DNA of 64,000 nucleotides from positions 788,001 to 852,000 of the forward strand of contig NZ_CP048209.1 of assembly GCF_010119935.1 (NCBI RefSeq), written 5' to 3'. Numbering within the stretch: position 1 is the stretch's first letter; each line of letters begins with the position of its first letter. The notes below the pieces were generated by a model. It was not told where the DNA came from. It searched no databases and saw only the letters and a list, made by a program, of their open reading frames with translations. This stretch comes from Paenibacillus lycopersici (lineage in GTDB: Bacteria > Bacillota > Bacilli > Paenibacillales > Paenibacillaceae). Positions 42,612-51,746 of this stretch are shown here, piece after piece. A program made the translations under genes and the position numbers.

Positions 42612-45020
42612 TTAACGCGGATTGCGCTTCCGATCGTCGACGGGTACGGTCGAAGACGGCTCTTCGGCATCGTCCCACTCTTGATCCAGCTCCGCGATGC
42701 GCTTCTCCACGTAGCGGGTATCCTTGAGTGCATGATATGTGTCCGCGCGTTCCATCACGACCGCCGTATTGTATTCCGGGATGCCGGCATACGGCTCGTA
42801 GACCTTCTTCGGCAGCAGCGCGTTGCACTCCGGCCAATACAATTCCAGATTGCCGGCGGCGATGGAGGCGAACTTCGCCCTGCCGTGAAACGCGCCGCAG
42901 CTGTTATAGAGGACGATGGCATCGCCTTCCCGAATATCGTGCTTCGCGCCGTCATTCGGGTGCATGAGCACGTCGTAGCGGTCGGCGGCGTTGAACGGAT
43001 CCGTATTGCTGTAAATCATGGAGTTGAACTGCTTGCCGCGCCGCGACGTGATGTAGAAATGCCCCTCCGGCTTGCGCAGCTCCGGCAGCTCGATCGGCAG
43101 CAGCTGGCCGCGGCCGTTCTTCGTCGGGCAAACGCCGCCTTCGCACAGCCAGGCGCCGCCCCATTGGAACACGTCGCCTCTGTGCTTCAACAGCTGAACG
43201 CCGTCGTAGTTCGGCGCGGCGAGCGCGATCTCCGCGCGCAGCGCATGCGCGTTCTTATACGTGACGAGTTTCGCGCGCTCCGGGTCGACCCGCGCCGCCA
43301 GATCGCAATAGATTTGCCATTCGGCGCGCGCTTCCTCGATGCGCGGGCCGTCGATCTCCGGCGAGAAGTAGACCATCCGCTCCGTCGACGTCGAGGTGCC
43401 GCCGCCCGGCTGCTCGTAGCGGGTCATGGCGGGCAGCACGATGACCGCTTCCCGCGCGTCTGCGAGCGTCGACGTATTGAGCACGATATCCTGGTGGACG
43501 CGGATATCGATCGACTCCAGACTGGCGCGGACGTAGTCCGGGTCCGGCATCGTCTCCAGGAAATTGCCACCCGACGTATAGAACAGCTTCAGCTTCCGCT
43601 CATGCTCATCCGGCAGCTGCGCGTTCTCCAGCGTGACGCCGACGATGTCGCCCTGCCACTTGGGCAGCGGGAAGCCCCAGACATTCTCGATTCGCGGAAT
43701 GTCCGCGCCCTTGAACTCGCCGCCCGGCAGGCTGAACGGGTCGGCGCCCATCTCTCCGGAGCCCTGCACGCCGCTGTGGCCGCGAATCGGCATGAGGCCG
43801 CAGTGCTCGCGGCCGAGAAATCCGCGCAGCAGCGCCAAATTGGCGACCTGCGAAATGTTGTCCGTGCCGAAGCGGTGCTGCGTCAGCCCCATGCTCCAGA
43901 CGAAGACGCCGGACTTCGCAGCGGCCAGCAGCTCGGCGAATTCGGCCATCCGCGCGCGGGACAGGCCGGAAGAGCGCTCCAGCAGCGCCCAGTCCTGGCG
44001 CAGCACATGGTCGCGCAGCGCTTCATAGCCGTCGGCATGCTCGCGGACGAAGGCGTGGTCGATCGCGGAGCCGGGCCGCGCTGCCTCCATGTCGAACCAA
44101 TGCTTCATGATGCCGTGCATGAAGGCGATGTCCCCGCCGATGTTGACCTGGTAGAAGTCGTCGGCGATCCGCGTGCCGAACAGCGCGGACTCGGGGATCG
44201 ACGGCACCCAGTAGCCGTCCATCGCCGGTTCGCGGTACGGATTGATGACGACGATGCGCGTGCCTTTGCGCTTGGCGGCGTACATGTACTTGGTCGATAC
44301 CGGCTGGTTGTTCGCGGCGACGCTGCCCCAGAAGACGAGCACGTCGGTGCCGATCCAGTCTTTGTAGTTGCAGCTGGACGCCCCGATGCCGACCGAGCGC
44401 TTCAGCGCGGTCTTGGACGGCGAATGGCAGATGCGCGACGCGTTATCGATGTTGTTCGTGCCGAGGAAGCGGGCGACCTTGGCCGCCGCATAGTACGACT
44501 CGTTCGTAATGCCGCGCGCCGTCAAGTAGAAGGCGAGCTGCTTCGGGTCGATGGCGCGGATGCGCGACGCGATCATGTCCAGCGCCTCGTCCCACGACAG
44601 GCGGCTGAACCGCCGTTCGCCCTTGCGGCGGATGAGCGGGTAAGGCAGCCGGCCGAGCTTCCGCAGCGCCGCGCTGTCCATCTTGCGCAGCTCGTCGATG
44701 TCCGCATGCAGCACGTCCGGCTTGATCGCCGGCATCGTGTTCAGCCGCAGCAGGTTCAGCCGCGTCGTGCACACATGCGGCCCCGCGAGCGTCTGGTCGT
44801 ACAGGCCGGAGACGCCGAGCGCGCAGCCGTCGCAGACGCCCTGCGTCAGGATGCGGAACGCGTACGGCAGATTGTCGCGGTTCTCCGCCATCACCTTCAG
44901 CGTATCGCGGATATGATGCGGCTTCACCTTGCCGAGGCCGAACGGCATCTTGCTGACCCACAGCTTCGGATCCGGCCGCGAAGGCAGCTTGATCGGTCCC
45001 GTATGTTTCGTTTTTCCCAT
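42612..45020 (-). CDS. formate dehydrogenase alpha-like molybdopterin oxidoreductase (FdhF/YdeP type)
   Basis: An 802-aa molybdopterin enzyme of the Fdh-alpha-like family (TIGR01701-type, related to E. coli YdeP). The N-terminus has a reduced Cys cluster (GVCDGCALGVSGL, later HVCTTRL) instead of a full ferredoxin-like CxxCxxxC set. A candidate Mo-ligand Cys lies in ASRICHSPSKTALKRSVG. Molybdopterin-binding segments follow (VFWGSVAANNQP, WSMGLTQHRFGT, GGNFLETMPDPDY, PAMTRYEQPGG) and a C-terminal dinucleotide-binding domain (FYITSRRGKQFNSMIY). ATG 45020 has GGAGG 9 bp upstream. FdhD next door fits; the true substrate is uncertain. Confidence 0.88.
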   Translation of the reverse strand: MGKTKHTGPIKLPSRPDPKLWVSKMPFGLGKVKPHHIRDTLKVMAENRDNLPYAFRILTQGVCDGCALGVSGLYDQTLAGPHVCTTRLNLLRLNTMPAIKPDVLHADIDELRKMDSAALRKLGRLPYPLIRRKGERRFSRLSWDEALDMIASRIRAIDPKQLAFYLTARGITNESYYAAAKVARFLGTNNIDNASRICHSPSKTALKRSVGIGASSCNYKDWIGTDVLVFWGSVAANNQPVSTKYMYAAKRKGTRIVVINPYREPAMDGYWVPSIPESALFGTRIADDFYQVNIGGDIAFMHGIMKHWFDMEAARPGSAIDHAFVREHADGYEALRDHVLRQDWALLERSSGLSRARMAEFAELLAAAKSGVFVWSMGLTQHRFGTDNISQVANLALLRGFLGREHCGLMPIRGHSGVQGSGEMGADPFSLPGGEFKGADIPRIENVWGFPLPKWQGDIVGVTLENAQLPDEHERKLKLFYTSGGNFLETMPDPDYVRASLESIDIRVHQDIVLNTSTLADAREAVIVLPAMTRYEQPGGGTSTSTERMVYFSPEIDGPRIEEARAEWQIYCDLAARVDPERAKLVTYKNAHALRAEIALAAPNYDGVQLLKHRGDVFQWGGAWLCEGGVCPTKNGRGQLLPIELPELRKPEGHFYITSRRGKQFNSMIYSNTDPFNAADRYDVLMHPNDGAKHDIREGDAIVLYNSCGAFHGRAKFASIAAGNLELYWPECNALLPKKVYEPYAGIPEYNTAVVMERADTYHALKDTRYVEKRIAELDQEWDDAEEPSSTVPVDDRKRNPR

Positions 45021-45219
45021 AGAAACATTCCTCCCCATTAATAGCGAAGCGCCCTAAGCTCCGGAAGGGCGAAGCGCCCCCAGCGCCGGCCCGAAAATAA
45101 AAAAACCGCGCCGAGGCCGGCTTTTTCTTCCGCATGAAACCGGGGTTTCATAAGTCAAGAAAAAATCGTCTCGGGCGGTTAGTCTCTCGCAGGTTCGCTG
45201 CCGAGCGCCAAGCGCGTCA

Positions 45220-45588
45220 TCATGAACGGCCGCTGCCGAATTTGCGTTCGATGTCCTGATCGAACACGAAGACCGACATGCCGAAATCTTTGTCGATATC
45301 GATATCCACGAACAGCTCCAGGAAGCGCGCGCCGAGCAGCGCCTCCATCTCGAGCGGCGGATGGTTGCGGTAGATTTCCTTCACCCACTGCGTGCGCGCT
45401 TCGCGCAGCAGCTGCTTGCCGTCGTCGGCGGTCGCGATGAACTTCTCCACCGGCGACAGATTGCCTTCCATCTCGCAGATCGCCCATTGCTTGCAGAAGG
45501 TCGTCGTAATGCGGCCGGGCCCTTTGCCCATATGCCGTTTGCGGTAAGCTTTCACCAAATTGCTGAATTCTGCCTCGGCTTTGTTCAT
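45220..45588 (-). CDS. DUF2294 (MpsC-like) protein
   Basis: A 122-aa protein of the DUF2294 family (KAEAEFSNLVKAYRKRHMGKGPGRITTTFCKQWAICEMEGNLSPVEKFIA). The family has been associated with a Na+-translocating system (MpsC), but its role is not settled. It lies upstream of the molybdoenzyme gene on the same strand, with an A/T-flanked GC-rich inverted motif near 45098-45125 between them. ATG 45588 is chosen for its N-terminus match and a GGGGTG SD. Confidence 0.82.
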   Translation of the reverse strand: MNKAEAEFSNLVKAYRKRHMGKGPGRITTTFCKQWAICEMEGNLSPVEKFIATADDGKQLLREARTQWVKEIYRNHPPLEMEALLGARFLELFVDIDIDKDFGMSVFVFDQDIERKFGSGRS

Positions 45589-45704
45589 GCGCACACCCCG
45601 TTTGACCGCAGACCGGCGACAGGAGCGCTGTTCCGTATCATGCGGCATTGCCTGCAATCTTAGGATCATCTTAACAAGAAAGCGCAACCATGACAATGCG
45701 AACG

Positions 45705-46205
45705 CTATAAATTAACGCCGATCACCCCGATGAAGAACAGCGCGAGCGGCAGGAAAATAAAACTCAGCGCCGCATGGGAAGTTTCGTACTCGGCGCGCAG
45801 CCGGGACAAGGCAAGATCCGCGAGGCCGAACAGCGCGGCATACGCAGCGCCGTGCCACGCCGCATGCGGGAAGGGCAGGATCAGCAGCATGCCCAGACCG
45901 CCGAAGGCGGCATGCAGGACAAGCGAGGCCAAGGCGTGCGGCCAGGCACGGGGCAAGAGCTTGACGAGCAGGCATTCGGCCAGCAGGGAGGCCGGGACCC
46001 CGTATCCGTAGATCACGGGCGTAACGTAGAGGAGGAGAACGCTGCCCATGCCGAGCAGCTCCCGCCAGGAAGCCGCCGCGCTCCGTTCGTTCTGGAAGAC
46101 GATCAGCGCGAGGACGACGGCGACCGCCGAGACGGCCGCGGCCGTCAGCTTGCGCTTGAGCCAGGCGGGAATGACGCCCGTCAGGCTGGAATGGGGCGTA
46201 TACAT
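45705..46205 (-). CDS. small integral membrane protein of unknown function
   Basis: A 166-aa protein with about five hydrophobic segments (LTAAAVSAVAVVLALIVF, LLGMGSVLLLYVTPVIYGYGV, ALASLVLHAAFGGLGMLLIL, AAYAALFGLADLAL, FIFLPLALFFIGVIGV). ATG 46205 has AAGGAG 9 bp upstream. It is divergent from a PadR regulator, which may control it. No family recognised. Confidence 0.75.
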   Translation of the reverse strand: MYTPHSSLTGVIPAWLKRKLTAAAVSAVAVVLALIVFQNERSAAASWRELLGMGSVLLLYVTPVIYGYGVPASLLAECLLVKLLPRAWPHALASLVLHAAFGGLGMLLILPFPHAAWHGAAYAALFGLADLALSRLRAEYETSHAALSFIFLPLALFFIGVIGVNL

Positions 46206-46432
46206 CGGAATCGCTCCTTCGCGGGCATGCATCCCTTATCGTTGCTTTCAGCATACCGCCGCCGAACGAAGCCGGGGAGTTCTATTTTACATGGGCCCCG
46301 TTGCCCGCAGTCGGCGCGAGCTGCCCGCAGGCGCGACATAGCCGCGGCAGACCGAAGTTCCCGAATGCGTTCCGCGCCGTTTTGTGGTACGATCTTGGGC
46401 AAAAGAGTGCATTCGTAGGGGGACCCGCATCG

Positions 46433-46999
46433 ATGATCGCATTATCGTACGCCTTGCTGTGCATGCTGGCGCGGAAGCCTTGCTCGGGCTACGAGCTGAC
46501 GAAGCTGCTGCAGATGTTCTGGCAGGCGCAGCACAGCCAAATCTACCCGCTGCTGGCGAAGCTGGAGAAAGCGGGGTTGGTCACCTTCGAGCTGATCGGC
46601 CAGACCGGGAAGCCGGACAAGAAGCTGTACAGCATCACCGCCGACGGCATCGCCAAGCTGCAGCATTGGATCCGCACGCAGCCGCCGACGGAGCAGCTGG
46701 AACGCGACGAGTTCCTGATCAAAATCTACGCGATCGGGCTGATGGAGCCGGAAACGAGCCGGGCGCTGTTCCTTGAACGGCGCGAGGCGCTGGAGATTCG
46801 GCTTCATCGGCTGGAAGGCGAGATGAGGCTGATGGAAGAAGAACGGGAAATGCCGGTGACGGACTACGCCTCCAGGCAATTCGGCCGCTACTTGCTCTAC
46901 CAGCGGAGGATGCGGCTGGTCCGGGAGGAGATCGACTGGATCGACTGGACGCTGCCTTTATTCAAGCCTTCCGCGGCGCTCCCTCCGGAGCGGGACTGA
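46433..46999 (+). CDS. PadR-family transcriptional regulator
   Basis: A 188-aa regulator. Its N-terminal PadR winged helix is clear (MIALSYALLCMLARKPCSGYELTKLLQMFWQAQHSQIYPLLAKLEKAGLV, wing GKPDKKLYSITADGIAKL), followed by the C-terminal coiled-coil dimerisation domain (Vir_act_alpha_C-like; RREALEIRLHRLEGEMRLMEEER). ATG 46433 follows TAGGGGGA. Likely targets are the divergent membrane gene or the EamA exporter downstream. Confidence 0.9.
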   Translation: MIALSYALLCMLARKPCSGYELTKLLQMFWQAQHSQIYPLLAKLEKAGLVTFELIGQTGKPDKKLYSITADGIAKLQHWIRTQPPTEQLERDEFLIKIYAIGLMEPETSRALFLERREALEIRLHRLEGEMRLMEEEREMPVTDYASRQFGRYLLYQRRMRLVREEIDWIDWTLPLFKPSAALPPERD

Positions 47000-47325
47000 C
47001 CATCGGTTCCGCTTGTTATAATGCCCGAAATTTTGTCTGGCAGGCGGCGGGCGTTCAGGCATGCCGGGCTATGCGTCCGGCGTAGGATAGCTGTAGGCGC
47101 CCGCATGCCGGACTGCATATACGACCGTCAGAGACGTGCCGCGTTTCATCACGATGCTTCGGAAGACGTATGATTAGGATTCGCATCCGCCGTCTGCTGT
47201 CCGGGAGAGGCGATGATTGCGGCATACGGTTATTTTTGGAATTGGTTATTGTATTTCCGGCCGGAATCCGTCAAACTGATTTTGGCGCGAAGCCGACACT
47301 ATGCGGATTGGAGACCGGACATCGG

Positions 47326-48240
47326 ATGAAGCAGGAGAAGAAATGGGTGTTCTATATCGGGCTGGCGATGGTCGCCGCCTTCTGGGGAATGAATTTTGGC
47401 GTGTCGCGCAAAGGGATGGAGACGTTCGATCCCGTGCTGTTCTCCTTCTTGCGCTTCGCGATCGCGATCCCGTTCTTCTTCCTCATCCTTAAGCTGAAGG
47501 AAGGGCGGATCGGACTGCCGCTTAACATGGTGCCGCGTTTCATGCTTCTCGGCTTCTTCGGCGTGACGGTGCTCGAAATTATGGTGCTGTATTCGATTAA
47601 ATATACGACGCTGGCCAACGCGTCGCTGCTGAACGTCGCCCCGTGGCCGATATTCGCCGCGCTGTTCGGGCCGTTCTTCCTGCGCGAGCGGATCACGTCG
47701 CGCTTGGTAACGGGCGGCATCGCCTCGATGGTCGGCGTTTGCTTCATTATATTAGGCGGCGGCGCGGGACTCGATATGTCCTCGGACAACATGCTCGGCA
47801 ACCTGCTCGCGTTCGTCGTCAGCATCATGGGCTCGCTGTACAATTTGGCCTGCATGCCGCTCATGAAGCGCTTCTCGCCGCTGTACGTCAGCACATGGTA
47901 CACGGCCTTCGGCGTGCTGTTCATGTTCCCGTTCACGCTTCCGTCCTGGGGCAAAGTCGATTGGCTGGCGCTTGGAAACAACGAGTATACGGCGGTGCTG
48001 TTCAACGTGTTCGTCTGCACCGTCATCGGCTTCATCGTCTGGAACGCCAGCATGCTGCGCATCGGCGCGACCCGGGCGAACTTCTTCCGCTACCTGGTGC
48101 CGGCATTCGCGGCGGGGGCCGGCTATCTCTTCTTCGACGAAGCGTTCAGCGGCTGGCAGCTGGCCGGCACGGTCTGCATGGCGGCCGGCCTGGTGTGGAT
48201 CAGCCTGGAACGTCCGGAGCCGACGCCCGTAAGCGCCTGA
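47326..48240 (+). CDS. EamA/DMT-family transporter
   Basis: A 304-aa membrane protein with ten predicted helices in two EamA repeats (FYIGLAMVAAFWGMNFGVSRKG at the start; NLLAFVVSIMGSLYNLACMPLMKRFSP in repeat 2). The family exports amino acids, purines or other metabolites. ATG 47326 has TTGGAG upstream; the open frame begins at 47170 but without an SD. A strong terminator follows at 48295. Confidence 0.9.
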   Translation: MKQEKKWVFYIGLAMVAAFWGMNFGVSRKGMETFDPVLFSFLRFAIAIPFFFLILKLKEGRIGLPLNMVPRFMLLGFFGVTVLEIMVLYSIKYTTLANASLLNVAPWPIFAALFGPFFLRERITSRLVTGGIASMVGVCFIILGGGAGLDMSSDNMLGNLLAFVVSIMGSLYNLACMPLMKRFSPLYVSTWYTAFGVLFMFPFTLPSWGKVDWLALGNNEYTAVLFNVFVCTVIGFIVWNASMLRIGATRANFFRYLVPAFAAGAGYLFFDEAFSGWQLAGTVCMAAGLVWISLERPEPTPVSA

Positions 48241-48294
48241 CAGCTAACGCATGCATCGTTTAACCGCCTCGGAAATAGCTGATAGAAATTGGAC

Positions 48295-48323
48295 GACCCC
48301 CGCTTCATCCCGAAGCGGGGGTC
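48295..48323. terminator. intrinsic terminator
   Basis: GACCCCCGCTTC (48295-48306) pairs with GAAGCGGGGGTC (48312-48323), a 12-bp perfect stem with a 5-base loop. It ends the EamA transcript. The following 48324-48650 is AT-richer than the rest of the window and shows no convincing gene. Confidence 0.8.
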
Positions 48324-48656
48324 TATTGTGTGTAAGCGGGGCATAGCGCCGGTATTCTTGCAGCGCTGCCCTGATATAGTAAGCGTAACCGCTAATGTCT
48401 TCCTACCTTCATACTAAATCATGCACGAAAGCAACGAAAGCCCTAACCTCTCTATCGTCCTTGCGGTTCCTCGACCGCGCCAGTGTGAATCCGTGTTCCT
48501 TCAAGCAGCCGTGTTTAAAAGGAAAATAACTGTGGTGATTCATGGAGGGTAAATCACAATCAATCCGAGGAAAAAACCAGAGGTTACACTTGATACAAAT
48601 GTTAATTATAGACCTGATTCCGTCATGTGTCAAGATGCGGAGTCCATGCAGATAAG

Positions 48657-48687
48657 ATGACGTTTGTCATGCGAAACGCATTATATT
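48657..48687 (+). promoter_or_regulatory. possible activator site and promoter of the ABC-exporter/two-component unit
   Basis: ATGACGTTTGTCAT (48657-48670) is an inverted repeat (ATGAC/GTCAT, 4-bp centre). It covers the position of the -35 (GACGTT) for a -10 TATATT at 48682-48687. A poor -35 replaced by a regulator palindrome is typical of activated promoters. The NarL-type regulator at 51747 is the natural candidate. Confidence 0.5.
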
Positions 48688-48756
48688 CATGTATTCCGAG
48701 CCACCTGTCCGCGGGGTACAATGAGTGCATCAAGTTCGATGACAGGAGTGAGCGAA

Positions 48757-49647
48757 TTGAAAGCAGCCATTCAACTAACGGGCGTAAGCAAGGTATATAA
48801 GGATAAGAAAGCCGTCGACAACCTGACGTTGTCGATCGCGGAAGGAACGGTCGTGGCGCTGCTCGGGCCGAACGGCGCGGGCAAGACGACGACGGTATCG
48901 ATGATACTCGGCCTTCACAAGCCGACGCAAGGCACGGTGAAGCTGCTCGGCGGCGACCCCGGCGACGTCCGCGTCCGCGACCGGATCGGCGCGATGCTGC
49001 AGGAAGTGAGCGTCATCGACGGCCTGAAGGTCAGCGAGAGCATCAACCTGTTCCGCAGCTATTACGAGAAGCCGCTGCCGCTGAATTATTTGCTCAAAGT
49101 GTCCAACCTCGAAGCCGAGAAGGATAAGATGGCTTCCTCGCTGTCCGGCGGGCAGCAGCGCCGTCTCGGCTTCGCGCTGGCGCTTGCGGGCGATCCCGAA
49201 GTCCTCTTCCTCGACGAGCCGACGGTCGGCATGGACGTCACAAGCCGCCAGTTGTTCTGGGATACGGTGCGCGCCATGGCCGGCAAGGGCCGGACGATCG
49301 TGCTGACGACGCATTACCTCGACGAAGCGGACAGCGTCGCCGACCGGATTGTCGTCATCAACAACGGCAAGATCATCGCCGACGGCACGCCGGGCGAGAT
49401 CAAATCCGAAACGACGGGACGTGTCGTCTCGTTCGTGGCGGGACCGACGGTGACGAGCGACGCGCTGTACCGGCTGCCCGGCGTGACCGACGTGGAGTGG
49501 AGCGGCCGTCACGTGAAGGTGTTCAGCAACGACAGCGACCGGCTGATCCGCGCGCTCGTCGAAGGCAAGTTCGAAATGCGCGACATCGAAATCCACAGCG
49601 GCGGTCTCGAGGATGCCTTCCAGGCGCTCGTCCAGCAGGCGAACTAA
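48757..49647 (+). CDS. ABC transporter ATP-binding protein (YvfR-like)
   Basis: A 296-aa ATPase with Walker A GPNGAGKTT, Q-loop MLQEVSVIDGL, signature SSLSGGQQRRLGFAL, Walker B EVLFLDEPTVGMD and the H-loop TTHYLDEA, plus a ~80-aa C-terminal extension. TTG 48757 is preferred (AGGAG with an 8-bp spacer) over upstream in-frame ATGs. With the next gene it forms an ABC-2 exporter of the drug/lantibiotic/lipid type. The order ATPase-permease-kinase-regulator matches the yvfRSTU layout of Bacillus. Confidence 0.92.
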   Translation: MKAAIQLTGVSKVYKDKKAVDNLTLSIAEGTVVALLGPNGAGKTTTVSMILGLHKPTQGTVKLLGGDPGDVRVRDRIGAMLQEVSVIDGLKVSESINLFRSYYEKPLPLNYLLKVSNLEAEKDKMASSLSGGQQRRLGFALALAGDPEVLFLDEPTVGMDVTSRQLFWDTVRAMAGKGRTIVLTTHYLDEADSVADRIVVINNGKIIADGTPGEIKSETTGRVVSFVAGPTVTSDALYRLPGVTDVEWSGRHVKVFSNDSDRLIRALVEGKFEMRDIEIHSGGLEDAFQALVQQAN

Positions 49648-49693
49648 CGCAGACGCAAAGCATATACCATTCTAATTTAGGGGATGAATACGA

Positions 49694-50446
49694 ATGAATC
49701 AGACGATGCTTCGGGCAACGATTGCCCAGTGCAAGGCGGAATTGCTGCGGACGTTCCGCAACCGGCGGTTTGTGATTTTCTCGGTGCTCATGCCGATCCT
49801 GTTCTTCTTTCTCTTCTCGAGCTCGGTCGGCGACCAGCAAGTGGACGGCGTGAATTTCACTTCCTATTACCTCATGTCCATGACATGCTACGGCATTATC
49901 GGCGCCAGCTTCACGACGTTCAGCCAACGGTTGGCCCGCGAACGGTCGCAGGGCTGGATCAAAATGCTGAAAATCACGCCGCTGCCTTCCTGGGCGTACA
50001 TCCTGTCCAAAATCGGCGCGCAAGCGATCATTAACCTCTTCATCGTCGTCATGATGTTCGCGGTCGGAGGATTCGGCAAGCATATCGACCTGCCGGTTTC
50101 CACTTGGCTGTCGTGCGGCTTATGGATCTGGGTCGGCGGCATGTCGTTCATGGCGCTCGGCACGCTGTTCGGCTCGATGCGCAATCCCGATGCCGTGCAA
50201 GTCATCAGCATGATCGTCTACATGGGCATGTCCGTGCTCGGTGGACTGTGGATGCCGGTATCGACGATGTCCAAGACGATGCAGGACATCGCCAAGGCTC
50301 TGCCGACCTACCGTCTCGGCCAAGGCGCATGGAACATGCTCGGCGGAGGCACGGTGGACTGGTCGGGCATCGGAATACTGGTCGCCTACGTGGTCGTGTT
50401 CATGGTATTATCCTCATATATTATGAGAAAGCAGGAAGCGGTGTAG
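49694..50446 (+). CDS. ABC-2 type transporter permease (YvfS-like)
   Basis: A 250-aa six-helix ABC-2 permease (FRNRRFVIFSVLMPILFFFLFSSSV; SLGMIVYMGMSVLGGLWMPV-like region with GLWMPVSTMSKTMQDIAKALPTYRLGQG, the conserved late loop). Partner of the ATPase at 48757. It exports an unknown compound, and the adjacent kinase may sense the same compound or membrane state. Confidence 0.9.
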   Translation: MNQTMLRATIAQCKAELLRTFRNRRFVIFSVLMPILFFFLFSSSVGDQQVDGVNFTSYYLMSMTCYGIIGASFTTFSQRLARERSQGWIKMLKITPLPSWAYILSKIGAQAIINLFIVVMMFAVGGFGKHIDLPVSTWLSCGLWIWVGGMSFMALGTLFGSMRNPDAVQVISMIVYMGMSVLGGLWMPVSTMSKTMQDIAKALPTYRLGQGAWNMLGGGTVDWSGIGILVAYVVVFMVLSSYIMRKQEAV

Positions 50447-50450
50447 ATTC

Positions 50451-51743
50451 ATGCGCTTACGCAAATCGGAAAGGCGGCCCGAATCGGGACCGCCTCTCAT
50501 CTTTTCGCTGGTCTGGCTCGTCTATCTCGTGTTTCCGCTCGTTGCGCTGTTCCAGCAGCCGGCGACGGAGCTGATCGAAGGCCTCGTCACGGTGTCCGTG
50601 TTCGCGACGCTGTACGTCAGCTGCTATTTCTTTCCGCGCGCGCGGTTATACCTGGTGCTCGGCTTGATCGCGATTACGCTGCTGTTCTGCGTGGAGCTGG
50701 ACGCGACCGGCATCTATATGGCGTTCTATTCGGCGCCGATCATCGGACAGCTGAAGAAGCGCTGGGAGCTGATCGTCGGCTATGCCGCCATGATCGCGCT
50801 GTTCGTCATCAATTTCGCCTACTGGAAGCTGTACGGCGATCAGGACGTCCTGCTGGCGATCCTGCCGGCGATGGTCGTGATCCTGGTCATGCCGCTCGCG
50901 ATGAAGCTCGGCATGAGGTCGAAAGAGCTGCGCAAGAAGCTGAATCTCGCCAACGAGGAGATCGCGCGGCTCTCCAAGAACGAGGAGCGGCAGCGCATCT
51001 CGCGGGATTTGCACGACACGCTGGGCCATACGCTTTCGCTCATCACCCTGAAGAGCGAGCTGGCGGAGAAGCTCATCCGGAAGAACCCCGAGCGCGCCGT
51101 GCAGGAAGTGAAGGACATTCAAGCGACGTCGCGCGCGGCGCTCAAGCAGGTGCGCGAGCTCGTGTCCGGGATGAACGCGGTGACGATCCGGCTCGAGGTC
51201 GACCATGCGAAGCAGATTCTCGCCGCGGCGGGCATCGTCCTGGAGAAGCGGGGCGAGCTTGCTGGCTTGCAGCCCGCGGCGCAGAGCGGCCGGGCGGGCT
51301 CCTTGGCCGCGGACGACGCTGGACGCGCGGGCGGTCTGGCGGATGCGGACGGCGGAGCCCTTGAAGCCGGTGCGGGAAGCGCGATCGGCCCGAACGGCGA
51401 TGCCGAGAATCTCTGCCCGTCGCCGCTCATCGACAACATCCTCGGCATGTGCCTGCGCGAATCGGTCACGAACGTCGTGAAGCACAGCCGGGCCCATGTT
51501 TGCACGGTCGATCTGCGGCGGGAGCCGGGCGTTCTGCGGCTGACGGTCGAGGATGACGGCGTCGGCCTGCCGGACAAGGGCAAGGACGAGGCGGCCGCCG
51601 GCTGCAACGGCATGAAGGGCATGCGCGACCGGCTGAAGCTGATCGAAGGCGTGCTGACGGCGGAGCGGGCGGGAACGGACCGCGGCACGCGGCTCGTCTT
51701 CACGGTGCCGCTCGTGGATAAAGCAAGGGAGGAGGGCGCATAG
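50451..51743 (+). CDS. NarL-type sensor histidine kinase (DesK/YvfT-like) with a low-complexity insertion
   Basis: A 430-aa kinase. Five or six N-terminal membrane segments (to about residue 150) and a HisKA_3 domain with His188 in RISRDLHDTLGHTLSLI. The HATPase domain has its N-box near 338-346 (RESVTNVVKHS) and GMKGMRDRLKLIEG. Between HisKA_3 and the HATPase, residues about 273-323 are Ala/Gly/Asp-rich and unlike the family. The gene is 4 bp after the permease and 3 bp before its regulator. Confidence 0.9.
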   Translation: MRLRKSERRPESGPPLIFSLVWLVYLVFPLVALFQQPATELIEGLVTVSVFATLYVSCYFFPRARLYLVLGLIAITLLFCVELDATGIYMAFYSAPIIGQLKKRWELIVGYAAMIALFVINFAYWKLYGDQDVLLAILPAMVVILVMPLAMKLGMRSKELRKKLNLANEEIARLSKNEERQRISRDLHDTLGHTLSLITLKSELAEKLIRKNPERAVQEVKDIQATSRAALKQVRELVSGMNAVTIRLEVDHAKQILAAAGIVLEKRGELAGLQPAAQSGRAGSLAADDAGRAGGLADADGGALEAGAGSAIGPNGDAENLCPSPLIDNILGMCLRESVTNVVKHSRAHVCTVDLRREPGVLRLTVEDDGVGLPDKGKDEAAAGCNGMKGMRDRLKLIEGVLTAERAGTDRGTRLVFTVPLVDKAREEGA

Positions 51744-51746
51744 GCC

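Noticed and set aside
41604-45041. A 1145-aa plus-strand open frame antisense to the molybdoenzyme and fdhD
   Set aside because: It is a shadow of GC-rich codon use. The minus-strand genes have clear family motifs and SD sites; the antisense frame has none and a composition dominated by Arg, Ala and Val.
48409-48633. A 74-aa minus-strand frame, possibly the tail of a LysR regulator
   Set aside because: The end (ARSRNRKDDREVRAFVAFVHDL) vaguely recalls a LysR C-terminus, but the similarity is too short and there is no SD or domain upstream. The region may hold a decayed gene; I cannot support it.
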